DNA of 64,000 nucleotides from NCBI RefSeq assembly GCF_029867415.1, contig NC_081183.1, positions 142,057,097 through 142,121,096 of the forward strand, given 5' to 3'. Made by a program: the position numbers and the translations under genes. Under the pieces are notes generated by a model. It was not told the origin of the DNA. It made no database searches and saw only the letters and a list, made by a program, of their open reading frames with translations. The DNA comes from Vicia villosa (taxonomy: Eukaryota; Streptophyta; Magnoliopsida; Fabales; Fabaceae). Shown here one piece after another: positions 24,101 to 37,213 of this stretch (position 1 is the first letter of the stretch; each line of letters begins with the position of its first letter).

Positions 24101-24948
24101 AGGATGCGAGTAAAAAGTCAAATTTTTGTGCCATATTAAAAGCTTGGGATGGTGCTTTACGAGCTCTTTGGGCTTGTCTTTCCTTTTCGTTATCAGCCCA
24201 TTTGTCAACTAAAGTAACACTTGAATCCTATGCATGAAAAAATAATATCAAAAATAGTTATATCTGTTATGTTAGTTACTACGGTCAACTTCTCCATCAT
24301 ATCAGCCTGACAAACTCTAAGGCTGATAATTGTAATTACTTAACAATGAAATGAGAAAAAAGCTATGGATATTTAAACAAAAGTTGTATATTGTCTGTCA
24401 TTCATTCTACCCTGCGTTTCAGATTAGATGATAGAATTGAGTGTAAGTTCCTTCTATAAGCTCCATGCACACAAACTGCATATTGGGAAAAAATCAAGAT
24501 ATAAAAATAATCAAATAGCAATATATATTATTAAATTCATCATGAAAAAAATCTATACATTATAACAACACAAATTCAATAATATGCACCTAGAAATTCT
24601 TCGGCTTAAACGATTGGTTTCAATAAGCTTTCAATTTTGACAGCCTACATATCAAAAGTTAATGACTATATTTTAATGGCAGATGAAGAATATTGATGAA
24701 TTCACTGTCAAATGCTCAATAACCTAAAATTAATGCAAGAAAGAGGCGGTGGAAATCAAAAATGAAAAAACCAAAATATTGTCATTGTTTTTCTTCAACA
24801 AAATATTGCAAAAGTAATTGAAATGTGTTGTTTATCTATAATTTGAATTGACATTATGTTTGGTAAAACTAATATAGTAGCAATTAGTTAAATAGGATTT
24901 GTAACTTGTAAGAGAAAGCAGGTGGAAGTTCTATCTGACAAAGAAACA
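24100..24948 (-). pseudogene. exon-like fragments of an unidentified gene (unit 1)
   Basis: On the minus strand several short segments bounded by AG/GT splice-like signals are shared with unit 2. One (about 24650-24597) follows TATGTAG. One (about 24481-24425) follows CCAATATGCAG and reads CVHGAYRRNLHSILSSNLKR. One near 24317-24270 reads QADMMEKLTVVTNIT. One after ATGCATAG (about 24227-24113) reads DSSVTLVDKWADNEKERQAQ and continues open to a TAA. Unit 2 keeps similar peptides with mostly conservative changes in the second of these. I do not recognise the protein. Exon phases do not all agree and some segments have stops, so this is a duplicated gene fragment or non-coding transcript. Confidence 0.35.
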
Positions 24949-25469
24949 TGTTGAGTTGATTTGTTTCAACATCTAGACAACATGTCAAAGAAGATGTCCT
25001 ATGCAAGCCATTCGACATCGCGCCTGAATCAGAACTGCTGTTGTTTGAATCTGACTCAGCAATTAATAGAATGCAGAATATACTAAACTGATATAATGCT
25101 ATCCTATGTGGCACAAGAAAGATATGGAAGAATTAAGTCAAAATAAGTTTGAATGAAGACTTTCTAATTTTGGAGATTAATTAGGAAGATTTGATTGAAG
25201 ACTTATTTTATAGGAGAATCTTTTGGAGATTTGTAACAGCATATTTGTTGTGATTAGAAGCCCAAAACCAGTTGGGTACTAGGTTATAAATAGAAGCATT
25301 GTAACCTCGAAAATCAAGCGAACCAACATGTAAAATTATAAGGGTTGCGTTTGTGGATGAACCACCCAGTTCTGTGGGGGTGGTCATCATGTTCTCACTC
25401 AGAAGCCTTTAGGTAATGAGTTGAGTATTATTCGTGGAGGAAGCTTTTAAGCCACTCCAAGTATGTGTT
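24949..25469 (+). mobile_element. truncated SIRE-like LTR (unit 1)
   Basis: This is the same LTR as 46411-47414, starting TGTTGAGTTGATTTGTTTCA after the same flank (GACAAAGAAACA). It breaks off at ...AGTATGTGTTCT where gypsy interior sequence begins. The SIRE insertion therefore predates the unit duplication, and its right half was later lost at the gypsy junction. Confidence 0.85.
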
Positions 25470-25702
25470 CTCGTTTTATTCCGATGAAGAGACTTACTAA
25501 GTTGCGCATCGAAAGGATTGTGTGTTTGCATGGTATTTTCTTCGGATATTGGAATGACATCTTTTGAAGCTTTGTGTGGTCGTAAGTGTAGAACGTTTTT
25601 GTATCGGTATGAATCGAGAGAGAGAGTGGATGTGGTTTTGGTGTTGAGATGGTTGGGTCGACGGAATTTTCGAGGACGAAAATATTTTAAGTGGGGGAGA
25701 GT
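25470..25702 (+). mobile_element. 3' interior fragment of gypsy element, upstream of the 5' LTR
   Basis: The end of a gypsy interior (integrase C-terminal remains plus the polypurine tract AAGTGGGGGAGAGT) lies to the left of the LTR. It is essentially identical to 28963-29208 except for an 18-bp deletion between CGATGAAGA repeats. A normal 5' LTR has no interior on its left, so this shows recombination between elements or a tandem arrangement. Confidence 0.85.
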
Positions 25703-26671
25703 TGTAACAGCCCGAATTTTATTATTTGGCTAATTAAATTAAATAAGGATTTATTTACTTGATTTGGACGAAGTTTGATAATTAATTGGATCGTCGGTGT
25801 TATTGAGAAACGTGTTCAAATTATTAAGTGAAGTTAGAATTTATTCGGTTAATCGAAGAATTAATAAAGTGGAGTATGTAGAGAAATAATATTAGAAATA
25901 ATATTATTATTGGATTTTACTTATTTGAGATAAAGTCGGATTTAATTGGATTAATTGGAAAATAATATTTAGGGTAATAATATTAATTGTTGGAGCATAA
26001 TTATTTATTTGACTACTCTATTTTATCAATTGGGCCTATTTGTTGGGTTATAAGCAATTAGGAGGTGTCATTCATTTGAAGCCCAATATAATAAATAAAG
26101 ATAGTAAGAAGGGAAATGGGGTAGAGGAGACTCATTTTCATTTTCTGGTTTGAAGAATAGAAGTGGAGGAGAGGAACAAGAAGAGAAAAGCTAGGGTTTT
26201 GGAGGAGAAATCAAGAGGTAAGGGGGAGAATCCCTAATCATTGTGGGTTAGTATAATGAGCAATTGGTAGATTAATATAGTTATAATTGTTCATAGTGAA
26301 TCTTACAATGTGTGTTTTAATTTCTATTGTTATACTGGAACTGGAAGAGGAATTGAATGTTTAACCGAAAAGTAATACTGGGAAATTAACACCCTGTGTT
26401 CATATGCTTAAGAAAATGAGATAGACATGTAGTATAGGTTAGAGAACCGAATGATGTCACCATAAATGTTGATGCATATTCTCAATGACTTATGATTATA
26501 TGTAAGGTGTTATTTGAAATGACCAGGTGTATTGTATTTTGTGGATAAATACTGTCGTTTTTAAAAGCTTTTCAGCTTTTGAAAACGTCGATGTGACGCC
26601 CTTTGAATTATATGCATGCTCATTCTCTGATTATATGCTTATTATTTTATGGGGTAAAAAAGGGTGTTACA
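25703..26671 (+). mobile_element. gypsy LTR, left copy (internally deleted)
   Basis: Begins TGTAACAGCCCGAATTTT and ends GGGTGTTACA. It aligns to the right LTR (29209-31954) but lacks about 1.77 kb present there, with the junction at ATGTTGATG/CATATTC (26467-26475). Apart from that gap the two are nearly identical. Confidence 0.9.
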
Positions 26672-26675
26672 TTAG

Positions 26676-26688
26676 TGGTATCAGAGCA
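26676..26688 (+). other. gypsy primer-binding site
   Basis: TGGTATCAGAGCA lies 4 nt after the LTR end, complementary to the tRNA-iMet 3' end. Confidence 0.85.
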
Positions 26689-26797
26689 TGGTCGACCAGT
26701 TGGTCAAGGTTATTAATGTCTTTTATCCTGTTGTATTTGATTCGTGTATCTGACACGATCGATACTGTTTTGTCTGGTTGTTTGGTTGTTTAGGACG

Positions 26798-27509
26798 ATG
26801 GCTGCGGGAAGGAATGTTGACATTAATGTTGAGGCAATGATGAGGTGGACTGGTGCGATTGGACAAGAGCCGCAAGAGAATGTCTTATGAAGGAAAGGAT
26901 GAGCTCCGTGCTTTTGGAGACTTTCAAAGGTGCAACCCGCCGATCTTTGAAGGAGGGTATGGACCGGACAAAGCGCACGCATGGATGGGAGAAATTGAGA
27001 AGATCTTTCAAGTCGTGAGTTGTACTGATGTACAGAAGGTACGGTTTGGTACTCACGTGCTGACAAAAGAAGCTGACGTTTGGTGGAGTAATACTGTACG
27101 GAGATTTGAAATAGAAGGTATTAAAGTTACTTGGACTCTTTTCCGTGATGCATTTTTGGGAAACTATTTTCCAGAAGATGTGCGTGGAAAGAAAGAAGTG
27201 AGGTTTCTACAGTTGAAACGAGGAGGAGAACAGTTCCGTGGGAAATCGTATAATGACATGAGGGAACAACCTGGTCTTGGCAAGAAGCCAAGTGGGGGAG
27301 GAGCTTCTACTCCTATTAAGTGCTACAGGTGTGGCGAGACGGGTCACAAAACTGTTGATTGTGGAGTTGGTTCGAGTAGGATTTGCTACAGTTGTGGTGA
27401 GCAAGGACACAATTGTGCCATGTGCGATAAGCCAAAGAAGGAGCAAACGAAAGGAAAAGTGTCTGCGTTGTCTGGTGCTGAGACTACTTCTAAGGATAAG
27501 TTAATCTGA
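26798..27509 (+). pseudogene. gypsy gag fragment with two zinc knuckles
   Basis: An ATG at 26798 opens a short gag start that meets a TGA in 30 codons. The rest continues in another frame from about 26853. That part encodes a retrotransposon-gag domain (FQRCNPPIFEGGYGPDKAHA, WWSNTVRRFE, FRDAFLGNYFPEDVR) and two CCHC zinc knuckles, CYRCGETGHKTVDC and CYSCGEQGHNCAMC, near its C-terminus. Gag packages element RNA. The usual segment between FLQLKRG and the basic linker is missing, so the gag is shorter than normal for this chromovirus-type (Tekay/Del-like) group. With a frame change and an internal deletion it is not intact. Confidence 0.85.
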
Positions 27510-29208
27510 GGTACGTGCTTTATTATTGATAATGGTGCAACGCATTATTTTATTCTTTGGATTGTGCTATAAGATTGGATCATGTTTTATCTGTTGTGCA
27601 TGGAAGTGTAGTTATTGATACAACTGTTGGGCGTTGTTTCTATTTCTTTTACGTGTTTGAATTATCCGTTGAGCATCCTTGGTAGATATTTTGAGAATTC
27701 ATTTAGGTTGTTTTCCGTTTGACCAAGTTGATGAATTTTGGTATGAATTATTTGGAGTTGAATCAAGTAATTGTAACTTTAAGGGGAGATTGTGGATCTC
27801 GGTGCTGTAAGTGATTTCAAGTGCAAGTTCTGAAGGAACACTATTATAGTTTAGTTACGGTGGTTTATGTTTCATTATGATTGTTGACTGTCTATTGACA
27901 AATTGAGGACTTGATCACCCTTAATCTATTGTTGATAGGAGGCGATATCGTATTGAACGAGATAGACTTGTCTTACAAACTTAGTAGCGTGTAAAGCAAC
28001 TAAGGAGAAGTTGAAGAGTAGATTTGAGGAATTGTTTGAGAAGAGGTTCATTGTCTGAGTGTATAGTCGTAGAGTTACCCTGTTCGTCGAGTAAGAAGAA
28101 AGAAGGTTCTATGAGGTAATGTTTCTTGAGGATATTTGATTCAAAGAGTGACGATGATCATGTTTAACATTTAAGGATTGTGTTATCGGTTCTGAAAGAT
28201 AAGAAAGTTATGTAAAGCTTTCTGAATGTGAGTTTTGGTTGGAAGAAGTGAATTTTCTTGGATATGGGATTTCGAGTTGAGGTGTGTTGATGCAGATATC
28301 GATACGTGGTATCTTATGCTTCAAAGTAACTTAAAATTCACAAGGGAATTATTCGATGTATGTATTGGAGTTGGTTGCCTTTGTGTTTGTTTTGGAATGT
28401 AAGAGGCATTGTTTGTGTGGATCAAGGTTTGATGTGTTGAGTGATCACAAGAGTTGAATATGAGGTAAACAAGACGAGTAGAATTTCGAAGGATTTTAAT
28501 CTTTGGTTTGAATTACCATCCTGGTAAAGTGAAGGTTGTGGCCGATGCATTGAGTAGGAAATAATTTTATAAGTTATGTTAAGGATTCAAGAATTAGAAT
28601 CGTTGGAACAATTTAGAGGATTGAATTTGGTTGTGAAGCGACGTCTTCGTGTGTTAAGTTGGTATGTTGGAGCCTACTTGGAATATTTTGACAAGATTTG
28701 AGAAGGTTAGAAATTGGATTTTTCAATTGGTGGAGAAGATGATATTGATTAATCAAGGAAAAAGTAGTAACTTTTGGATTGTCGAGAATGGTGTCATGAG
28801 AGAGTTGGATTTGTCAGGAACCGTTTCATTTGGTGCAACAGTTACCTATTTTCGAGTGGAAGTGAGATAGTATCTCTATGGATTTTGTTTCGAGATTGCC
28901 GAGGCATCGAATAATTGTGAAGTGAGTTGGGTCAGTATGAATAGTTAACGAAATGTGCTCGTTTTATTCCGATGAAGATGGATTATTCGATGAAGAGACT
29001 TACTAAGTTGCGCATCGAAAGGATTGTGTGTTTGCATGGTATTTTCTTCGGATATTGGAATGACATCTTTTGAAGCTTTGTGTGGTCGTAAGTGTAGAAC
29101 GTTTTTGTATCGGTATGAATCGAGAGAGAGAGTGGATGTGGTTTTGGTGTTGAGATGGTTGGGTCGACGGAATTTTCGAGGACGAAAATATTTTAAGTGG
29201 GGGAGAGT
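27510..29208 (+). pseudogene. decayed gypsy pol (protease, RT, RNase H, integrase remains)
   Basis: Ordered but frame-broken pieces are visible. A protease-like IIDNGATHYF lies near 27512-27550 (Asn where the active-site box usually has Ser). RT-end/connection pieces around 28140-28270 include a FWLEEVNFLGYGIS-like stretch. RNase H pieces lie near 28300-28560 and end in an ADALSRK-like box. Integrase remains (SMDFVSRLPRH-like) are near 28860-28920, then the integrase C-terminal end and PPT. The main RT catalytic core is absent, so pol has lost several kilobases relative to a full element. Class assignment follows domain order and LTR/PBS type. Confidence 0.7.
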
Positions 29209-31954
29209 TGTAACAGCCCGAATTTTATTATTTGGCTAATTAAATTAAATAAGGATTTATTTACTTGATTTGGACGAAGTTTGATAATTAATTGGATCGT
29301 CGGTGTTATTGAGAAACGTGTTCAAATTATTAAGTGAAGTTAGAATTTATTCGGTTAATCGAAGAATTAATAAAGTGGAGTATGTAGAGAAATAATATTA
29401 GAAATAATATTATTATTGGATTTTACTTATTTGAGATAAAGTCGGATTTAATTGGATTAATTGGAAAATAATATTTAGGGTAATAATATTAATTGTTGGA
29501 GCATAATTATTTATTTGACTACTCTATTTTATCAATTGGGCCTATTTGTTGGGTTATAAGCAATTAGGAGGTGTCATTCATTTGAAGCCCAATATAATAA
29601 ATAAAGATAGTAAGAAGGGAAATGGGGTAGAGGAGACTCATTTTCATTTTCTGGTTTGAAGAATAGAAGTGGAGGAGAGGAACAAGAAGAGAAAAGCTAG
29701 GGTTTTGGAGGAGAAATCAAGAGGTAAGGGGGAGAATCCCTAATCATTGTGGGTTAGTATAATGGGCAATTGGTAGATTAATATAGTTATAATTGTTCAT
29801 AGTGAATCTTATAATGTGTGTTTTAATTTCTATTGTTATACTGGAACTGGAAGAGGAATTGAATGTTTAACCGAAAAGTAATACTGGGAAATTAACACCC
29901 TGTGTTCATATGCTTAAGAAAATGAGATAGACATGTAGTATAGGTTAGAGAGCCGAATGATGTCACCATAAATGTTGATGACCGAAGGTAGTGCTATGCA
30001 AGTGAGAAACACGTCGTTTTCCATTTTGTTGCTTTTTCTTTATTTCATCCGTGGCTGCTAGTGTTATTTTGATTAAATCCAACATGAACCACTAATTCAT
30101 TCACCTGCTAGCTGATAATTAAAATAAAACGTGGGCCCTAGTACCATGTAATAGATACACATGCTAATAGGTTCACTATGAATACAAATCGCAATTATGA
30201 GTCACCAACAACCCTTTTCTTTGAATAGTGCCGCGGAGTGTATATGCTACTTAGTGATGAAAGTAGTACCAATTAATTATATGCTTCCTCTCTCAACTGT
30301 AGCGCTGTGACCTTGTAAGAACAATAGGGACTACACACTATAGTGTTAACATGGTGATTACTTGGACACAAATTCAAAATAGGGATATAACTACCACCCC
30401 CACGGCTACTGTAGGTAGCTGTTAATTCAATGGAAATGTGAACTACACTCACAGTTCCTTAATGGAAATATATATATAATATATACATATATGTTTTAGA
30501 CTAATTAGTAAATAAGCATATTTGAATGAAATTGATTTCTAGGTAACTAATATATTCCTACTAAAGATAGTAATTGGATTGTATTTCTATTATAGTCTAA
30601 AAATTGAAAGTGGGTAAATCATATAAAATTGACAAATTGTGAGTTAGCATATGATAGTGATAATTACTAGTGTTAATTGGAATGGTGAATTCAAATTTGT
30701 GTGTTGATTATTATATGAGAATAATGCTTATGTGATGAGAATGTAGTGTACAATATTGTGGTTAATTCATAGAGTGGATTATTGTGATATGCTAAATACT
30801 AAGATGGTAGAGATGATCTTAATTGCATATGTTTGCTAACATTGTACATACATTCATATCATGGTGTGCCTTGAAACAAAGGTGTTTTGCTTTGAAACAA
30901 AAGCGAGGCTTAGATTCTAGAGTGAATCGGAAGCGGTAGACTATATGTTTACATTTTGGTGGGCTTTGGTCTTGTCCGGATCGGAAGCGTGGCTTGGATT
31001 CTAGATATTGAATCGGAAAACAGTGAAACCTTGGGTTCACAATTCGGTACCACATGCATAGCGTCACATATCTTGCATTGAGTCACATTAAAATTATGTG
31101 ATAATTGAGTATGTGAAGTTGATGTAGTTGTGATATGTGTATGAGTTTGATAATTGAAATGAGTGAAGTTTGAATACATATTTGATAAAATGTGTGAATA
31201 TGTGATAACTATGATTGTGTACTTAATTGAGAATATAATAGTAGAATTGAAATATTATACTCTTTCAGCTTGTTGTATACTTGATAACATGTGAAATATG
31301 AGTTGATTACTATTATCTACATGGTTATACATAGCATGATTAATTACTTGAAGTGTTGATTTAACCATTGTATCTCATTATACTTTCTTCATAATGGTTC
31401 GTATTCTCACCCCTCTGTTTTAATGTTGCCCTCGTTTGGCGACATGCAGGTTTGACGATTAGTAGCTGGCGTGTGACCTAGTCGGAGTTTCTTTCGAGTT
31501 TGCTGGGTAATTAAGTAGCGAGTCGATGCTCTGGTCATGTAACACTGGGTAGCTTAGACATTGAACTCATGTTCTATTTGTTTATGTATTTTGTTATAAC
31601 TTGTGAACATGTTTAATTAGTTACTTGTTGTTGAGAGGCCTTAAGCTAAATATTATGATTATGGTTATCTTATGAGTTTTTTTATGGAGATATGATCATG
31701 GTATGGGACATGTATCATTTATATGGAACACATGAGTATTACTTTCCGCTGTTAATGCATATTCTGAATGACTTATGATTATATGTAAGGTGTTATTTGA
31801 AATGACCAGGTGTATTGTATTTTGTGGATAAATACTGTCGTTTTTAAAAGCTTTTCAGCTTTTGAAAACGTCGATGTGACGCCCTTTGAATTATATGCAT
31901 GCTCATTCTCTGATTATATGCTTATTATTTTATGGAGTAAAAAGGGGTGTTACA
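29209..31954 (+). mobile_element. gypsy LTR, right copy (full length)
   Basis: A 2,746-bp LTR from TGTAACAGCCCG to GGTGTTACA, preceded by the PPT. It retains 1.77 kb (about 29979-31750) missing from the left LTR. Two overlapping GGATTCTAG/GAATCGGAAG motifs occur near 30911-31020. The flank after 31954 is the unit 1 end, without a target duplication matching the left junction, as expected if the block arose by recombination. Confidence 0.88.
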
Positions 31955-32310
31955 CTTGTGATAGTGAGAAGAACTTGTGATTTCTGTATTGAAGATTGGG
32001 AGGAGAAAATGACGGCGGCAGAGGTGGGGTTTGAAGTAAAAGAGAGAGAAGAAAAGAGGTAGGGTTTGTTTCTCTTTCGGTTGTAGTAGTGTGTTGAGGA
32101 GAGAGAAGGGCAACAAGAAATGAGAGGAAGCGCCCCAATATACTTTTGAATTGAAGAAAAATTGAGGCTGCCAAGTATCAAATAGTGATTGTAAATTGAA
32201 GGGTTATTTAACTAATTACCGAATTTTCCATATGATAGTGTAATTGAATTCGAAGGAAATGGCATTTTGGAATGTTTGGCCAATTGTTGAGTAAAGGCTT
32301 GATAGTAGAC
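31955..32310 (-). other. leader-exon-like segment of unidentified gene (unit 1)
   Basis: Paralogous to 47469-47830. On the minus strand it is a pyrimidine-rich sequence of CTCTC and CCACCTCTGCCGCCG type, typical of a plant 5' UTR, with no ATG in the segment itself. In unit 2 the same exon runs to a CTTAG/GTATGC splice-donor-like site at 47449. In unit 1 that end is replaced by the gypsy block. Confidence 0.4.
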
Positions 32311-32575
32311 TAGTTTAGATAGAATTACTCAAGCTTAATTTGTTGTATCGTTGAGTTTGATCAAATATCCAACATCCTAATTGATTATCTCAATCAATTA
32401 TCATATAATATGTTTTAGATTGCTTACTGTTTTTCAAATTATGAGTTTTGTATTCGATTAAGTGGTTTTCGATTTGTATTCGTCCATTAGCACATAATTA
32501 ACAAAATCATTTTAAAAAACCTTTTTTACCTTTCAAAACCACCCATCTATTTAACCTCATTCTAGATTATATATG
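32311..32575. repeat. module X2, start of tandem unit 2
   Basis: A copy of X1 and X3, keeping the CAAAACCACCCATCTATTTAA segment that X1 lacks. It is interrupted at its right end by a solo LTR inserted at ATATG; the sequence resumes at 36559. Confidence 0.88.
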
Positions 32576-35500
32576 TGTTGCTATCGCGAAAATTAACAGA
32601 GTCACCACTAACATATTTATCCTGAAAGGGAGGGAATGCCAGCAAACCACGAAACAAAACAACGGTCTCACGACCAGAGAAAAAGGGTAAGGGAGTCGGT
32701 TACGCGAGGGGAAGGTATTAGCACCCCTCGCGCCCATCGTACTCGATGGTATCCACGCTAGTGTCTAAAACTATGGGTGTGTAAGCAAACTGCGCTAATT
32801 TGGACTAAAATGCATGCAAAATGTAGGGAAAAGAAAGAGTTATACTCGCACGAGCCCAACCCCGCTGCCTACGTATCCTTTTTGAGGAATCAGAGGTACC
32901 GTAGCTCGACTAACTAATTTCTGTTTGTTTTATATTTTTTAGGTGAACGAGTTACATTCGCACTCCGCTGCTCGACCTTTGGAGACTTATGCTTAGGAAT
33001 GGAGCGGAAATAACAAGCTCTTAAGAAAAGAAAATCAAAGAGTGTGGTTTGTGTTTTAAAGAATGCATGAGGAAAACCTAAGCTAAGGGGGAAAGCTTGC
33101 TACCTAATATTATCATACAAAGGGTACAAGTCTAAACTAAACTAACAACCTACGAGGAAAGGCAAAAGCAAACAATAATATCACACAAACGAGCTCCGCT
33201 CGTAAAGCAAACAAACCAACGGCACTGGCCGAATGGTAGAAAAGCGGTCCCGCCATAGCCAAGGGGAGCGAATCACCCGAGTCAACCAAGCATTAGACCT
33301 TGCAAAAATGATCGGGCCATAGACAAGAGGAGCGGATCCCTCTCAGCAACGAAGTCGTCACGGATCGTAAAGGAAAACGGCGTGTGCGTACACCGAGCAT
33401 CAACGTCGAGCGACGCGAGCTATAGGAAGTGCGAGGGTCTGGTTGCATGATCCCTTTTCCTGACATACTCGATAAAAAGATCTTGTGCTGGTTCAGAAGC
33501 AAACAACGCGTAGCGTGCGCATACTGAACGGACTCGATGAGACTGGGCGGGGGTTGATTACTAACCCTTTCCGCATGCCTTCCATGAGGACTTAACGGAG
33601 TGCCATATAGGACTTATTACACCGTGACTCCCTGCCGCAAAGCACAAATGTAAACACACCAACAAAAACAGAGCCTCTTTCGAGGACTTGGCCAGATGCA
33701 TGTCTAAGTCCTACTTCTCATGTTAAAGGATGATGCGAAAAGCGGTAAAGTGCGAGAAAAATAAAATGAAACGGGATCAATACCAAACGGATTATGATCC
33801 GTAAACTGCAGCAAAGAGGGAGAGAAACTAAAGATCCCGCGAGCGAGCTAGCAAAGCAACAACAAATAGTCAGCACACCGATTAGCCATGAAAGCACACA
33901 AAGGTTGACATGCGCGTCGAGCGCAATCACAATACACCTGCAAAAGGAACAAGCAAACCAAACAAGCAGACATAGAGTAATAGGAACGTGTCTCCAAGAT
34001 GAGAACACGAAGCGAGTGAATGAAATCGTGTCCCGCAAGTAAAGCGGAACACTCAAGTAACAAGCGTCGATCGGTGACTATCCAAATGCCTTGCACACTA
34101 GCACACAAGTTAGAGATATCAAACATCTCAATCGGAATTGCGTTGGTGCTTTACACCGAAAAAGGATAACGAAATGAGAAATTTGACATTAACACACTTT
34201 TTAAACATAAATCGAGCGAAAGTAAGATAACAACCAAAAATACCGCTCAAATGTTAGTCAAATATGTACACAAGTATTATGGAAACCAAAGCAAGTATTT
34301 ACAAGTCAAAAGGTACACCGAAACGGTAAAATCGGGTAAAAACGATAAAAACTAAACTATATAACAAAACATTTAAATTCTAACAAGCAAAATATTACAT
34401 ATTTTTATTATCTTTTTATCATCTAAAACAAATATAGAAAACAACATCTAATTCTAACTAGAAAAGATTACATATTTTTATTCATTTTTTATCATGCAAA
34501 AGTTTAACAAAACAATTGTTTTCATGCATTTTTATTACCTAAAAGAAATAGGAAACAAACTAGCTAAAACAACTAAATCTAAAATAGAAAGCTATGCATA
34601 CAGGGGGTTCATGGAGCAATTATAGTGCAGGAAGAGGTAAGGGCGCAGGCCCATTGCTGATGGTCCATGAGAGAGTTTTTTTGTTACAATGTTAGCCACC
34701 AAAAACGGTGGTGCACTGGGCGGAGTGGGGGTGTACATCCAGTATTCATGTGAGAGGCCCAAGAGATTATGTTCATGCATACAGATTTTATGAACCAGAT
34801 CCTATTCAATTATGATTTAAACTTTATGTTAATATTAATCATGCAACATTTTCAATTAATTCATTGAATTACCAAATAATTCCAACAATTACCAAATCAA
34901 GCTAATTAAACAAACGTAAGAAGGGGATTTAGGGTTACATGTCCATTGGAGTTCTTCTCTTTCCCCCTCTCACGAACAAAACGGCGCAGCGGCCATCCCT
35001 CTCACCGGCGAAAACTCTCCTCATGGTCAGAACGGCGGCGGAAATTCAATCGCTCCGGCGAAATCCTTCAACTCATCATTGTAATCGAACGTAAACACCT
35101 CCTCCTACACCGATCAAAATTCACGACGCTACCGTCCGGTCACATCACCAACATACCTCTCTGCCTCACTCTCAATACGTTCTCTCTCTGTTCTCTTCGC
35201 ATTTGTTTGTTGTTGTTGTCGAAATTGATGTGTAAAACGATGCGTTGATTGCAGGTGTCACAGTGAAGAGAGGTGCGATGAAGGTGAAGAACGGATGAAG
35301 GTGACGATGATGATTGGAGGATGAAGATGATGAATGAATGGTGGATGAATCAAGGTTATCAGAGAGAGAGATTTTTTCGGTTCTTGAAGATGAATCGAGA
35401 GAGATTCGGTTCAGAGTTTGTTACGAATTTCTTACAGGTTTTCTCCTCTTCTGTTTCTCCATTTTTCTTGGTGATTCAATCAGAGAGGTTAAGAAGATGA

Positions 35501-36558
35501 AGATAGTGCAGATGCAGAGATGAGTTTGTTACGTTTTTGTTATGCTTTTTCTCGTTCCGATTGATGAAGAGTGGTGATGAAGATTGTCGAGAGTGAGAAT
35601 CCGAGGGCGTTTTTCTAAGATTGAATCTTGGAGACGTGAAGAAGATGAAGAAGATTATCAGTTGAAGAACGATTTCGGATCAAAAAAGCGGTTATTTCCG
35701 AGAGTGATATGTGACTCGGTGAGTTGAATCCCCTCCCCCAAAGTTTGTTACAGATTCTCTTAAGCTTTTTCTGAGTTTTCTGTTATGAATTTTCCTCTCC
35801 CCTTTTGCTCTTTGCTGAACCGGTTTTGTATAATGTGTTATGGAGGTTTTTATTTCATGTATTCCAGAATTTGTTTACGCAGCAAACTGCCGCAGGTTAC
35901 AGGTTCAGTCTTTGGTGCAAGGTCGGTTTTGATATCGTCAAGTGCAGGATTGGCTGTTGTAGCTCATGGGCATTGATAATACCATATTACTGGCTTGAAA
36001 CAGTTTTTTTTTTATGTAGACATCTTTGTATCGGGCCATTGTATTGTGTGAATTTCCCGCGATTATTTTTGTGTAATTATAAGAGAACTTTGAATGGTGC
36101 AATGTATTTTGGACTTGTAATGATGGGATGAATTTTGTGATGATATTGTAATGATAATGGAATGAATGTTTGACTTAGATTATGAAACTTGTGTATCAAA
36201 ACATATGATTAAACCTTTCATCCATAGCAAGCTCGAATTAATTCTTGACAACTCATTTATCTAAGAACTCGGATCCAATCAATTAATCTTGAACATCAAC
36301 TTGAATTCGGAATTCTTTGAATTTTCCCCATCCAAATTATCTTATCTTGCACCAATCGTAATCTATATCTTTAAACTCAAGCAACAAGCATACGTGATAT
36401 CCCCATAGATGTGCACAAGCATAAGAATAAACAACTTGATTCAAGACCCCAAAGAACACTAAGAATAAACAACTTGATTCAAGACCCCAAAGAACACCTT
36501 GAAATATAGTCCTTGAGCTGTAACTCTAAAGAAAGAGGGCAAATTTTGGAGTGCAACA
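32576..36558 (-). mobile_element. Ogre/Tat-type solo LTR
   Basis: Flanked by the 5-bp duplication ATATG (32571-32575, 36559-36563). On the minus strand it runs TGTTGCACTCCAAAATTTGC ... GCGATAGCAACA. Near its 3' end it has a GGTGGTGACTC / GGGGTGCTAATACCTTCCCC arrangement, the same layout as the LTR end of the full element at 50226-61576. It is 3,983 bp long with no PBS, PPT or interior on either side, so it is a solo LTR left by LTR-LTR recombination. X3 gives the empty site (ATATGTCACTAG near 48091). A 38-bp tandem duplication lies at about 36423-36498. Confidence 0.88.
34930..36180 (+). other. GC-rich leader-like and terminator-like sequence inside the solo LTR
   Basis: Antisense to the LTR, a CTCTC/CGGCGG-rich stretch (about 34950-35170) is followed by GAAGATGA-rich sequence. 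A T-rich, TGTAA-rich stretch (about 36000-36180) then resembles a plant 3' UTR. No long ORF with an ATG is present. It could be LTR promoter/R-region sequence or a captured transcript; the sequence alone does not decide. Confidence 0.25.
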
Positions 36559-37091
36559 ATATGTTACTAGACGTTCACCCGCACGATGTGCGGAAAATTT
36601 TATCTAACTAATAATAAATATTATAATAATAAGTATTATAGTTTAAATTAATAATTTAAAATATAATGATATGTATTAAAAATAATTTAATAATTTGTGT
36701 GTCTTAAAAAATAATAATATATATTTTGAACAAAATTTAAAAATAGAAATAAATCATAAAATTAAAATAGTAAAATTTATAGAGTAAAAAAATATTAAAA
36801 ATGATGTCTTGGTTACTATTGGTATAGAAAAAAATCTATATACTATCTAACAACCAACAATCTTATAAATAAATGTAGATATTATAGATAATATATCATA
36901 ATAAGTTATGAGTTTGTAAACTATTAATTTTGTGTAGTTTATATTTTAGTCATTTAAATTCATCTAAATTCATATTTGATCTATGAACCAACAAAAGTCT
37001 ATAGTTTTTTAAATAGAATGTAAATATAATAAAAAAAACAAAAATATAAATTTTTTATCTCACCCTCTTTCACAATTCAACTTTTTAAATT

Positions 37092-37213
<122 letters not shown>

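Noticed and set aside
30819..31179. Minus-strand frames in the gypsy LTR
   Set aside because: No homology visible and located within LTR sequence.
31925..32181. Ser-rich peptides resembling plastid transit peptides
   Set aside because: The frames open with TTG, no ATG is present in the segment, and three frames are equally open; better read as a 5' leader.
33718..34126. Overlapping frames in both strands of the solo LTR
   Set aside because: Chance open stretches in non-coding LTR sequence, with no domain or start context.
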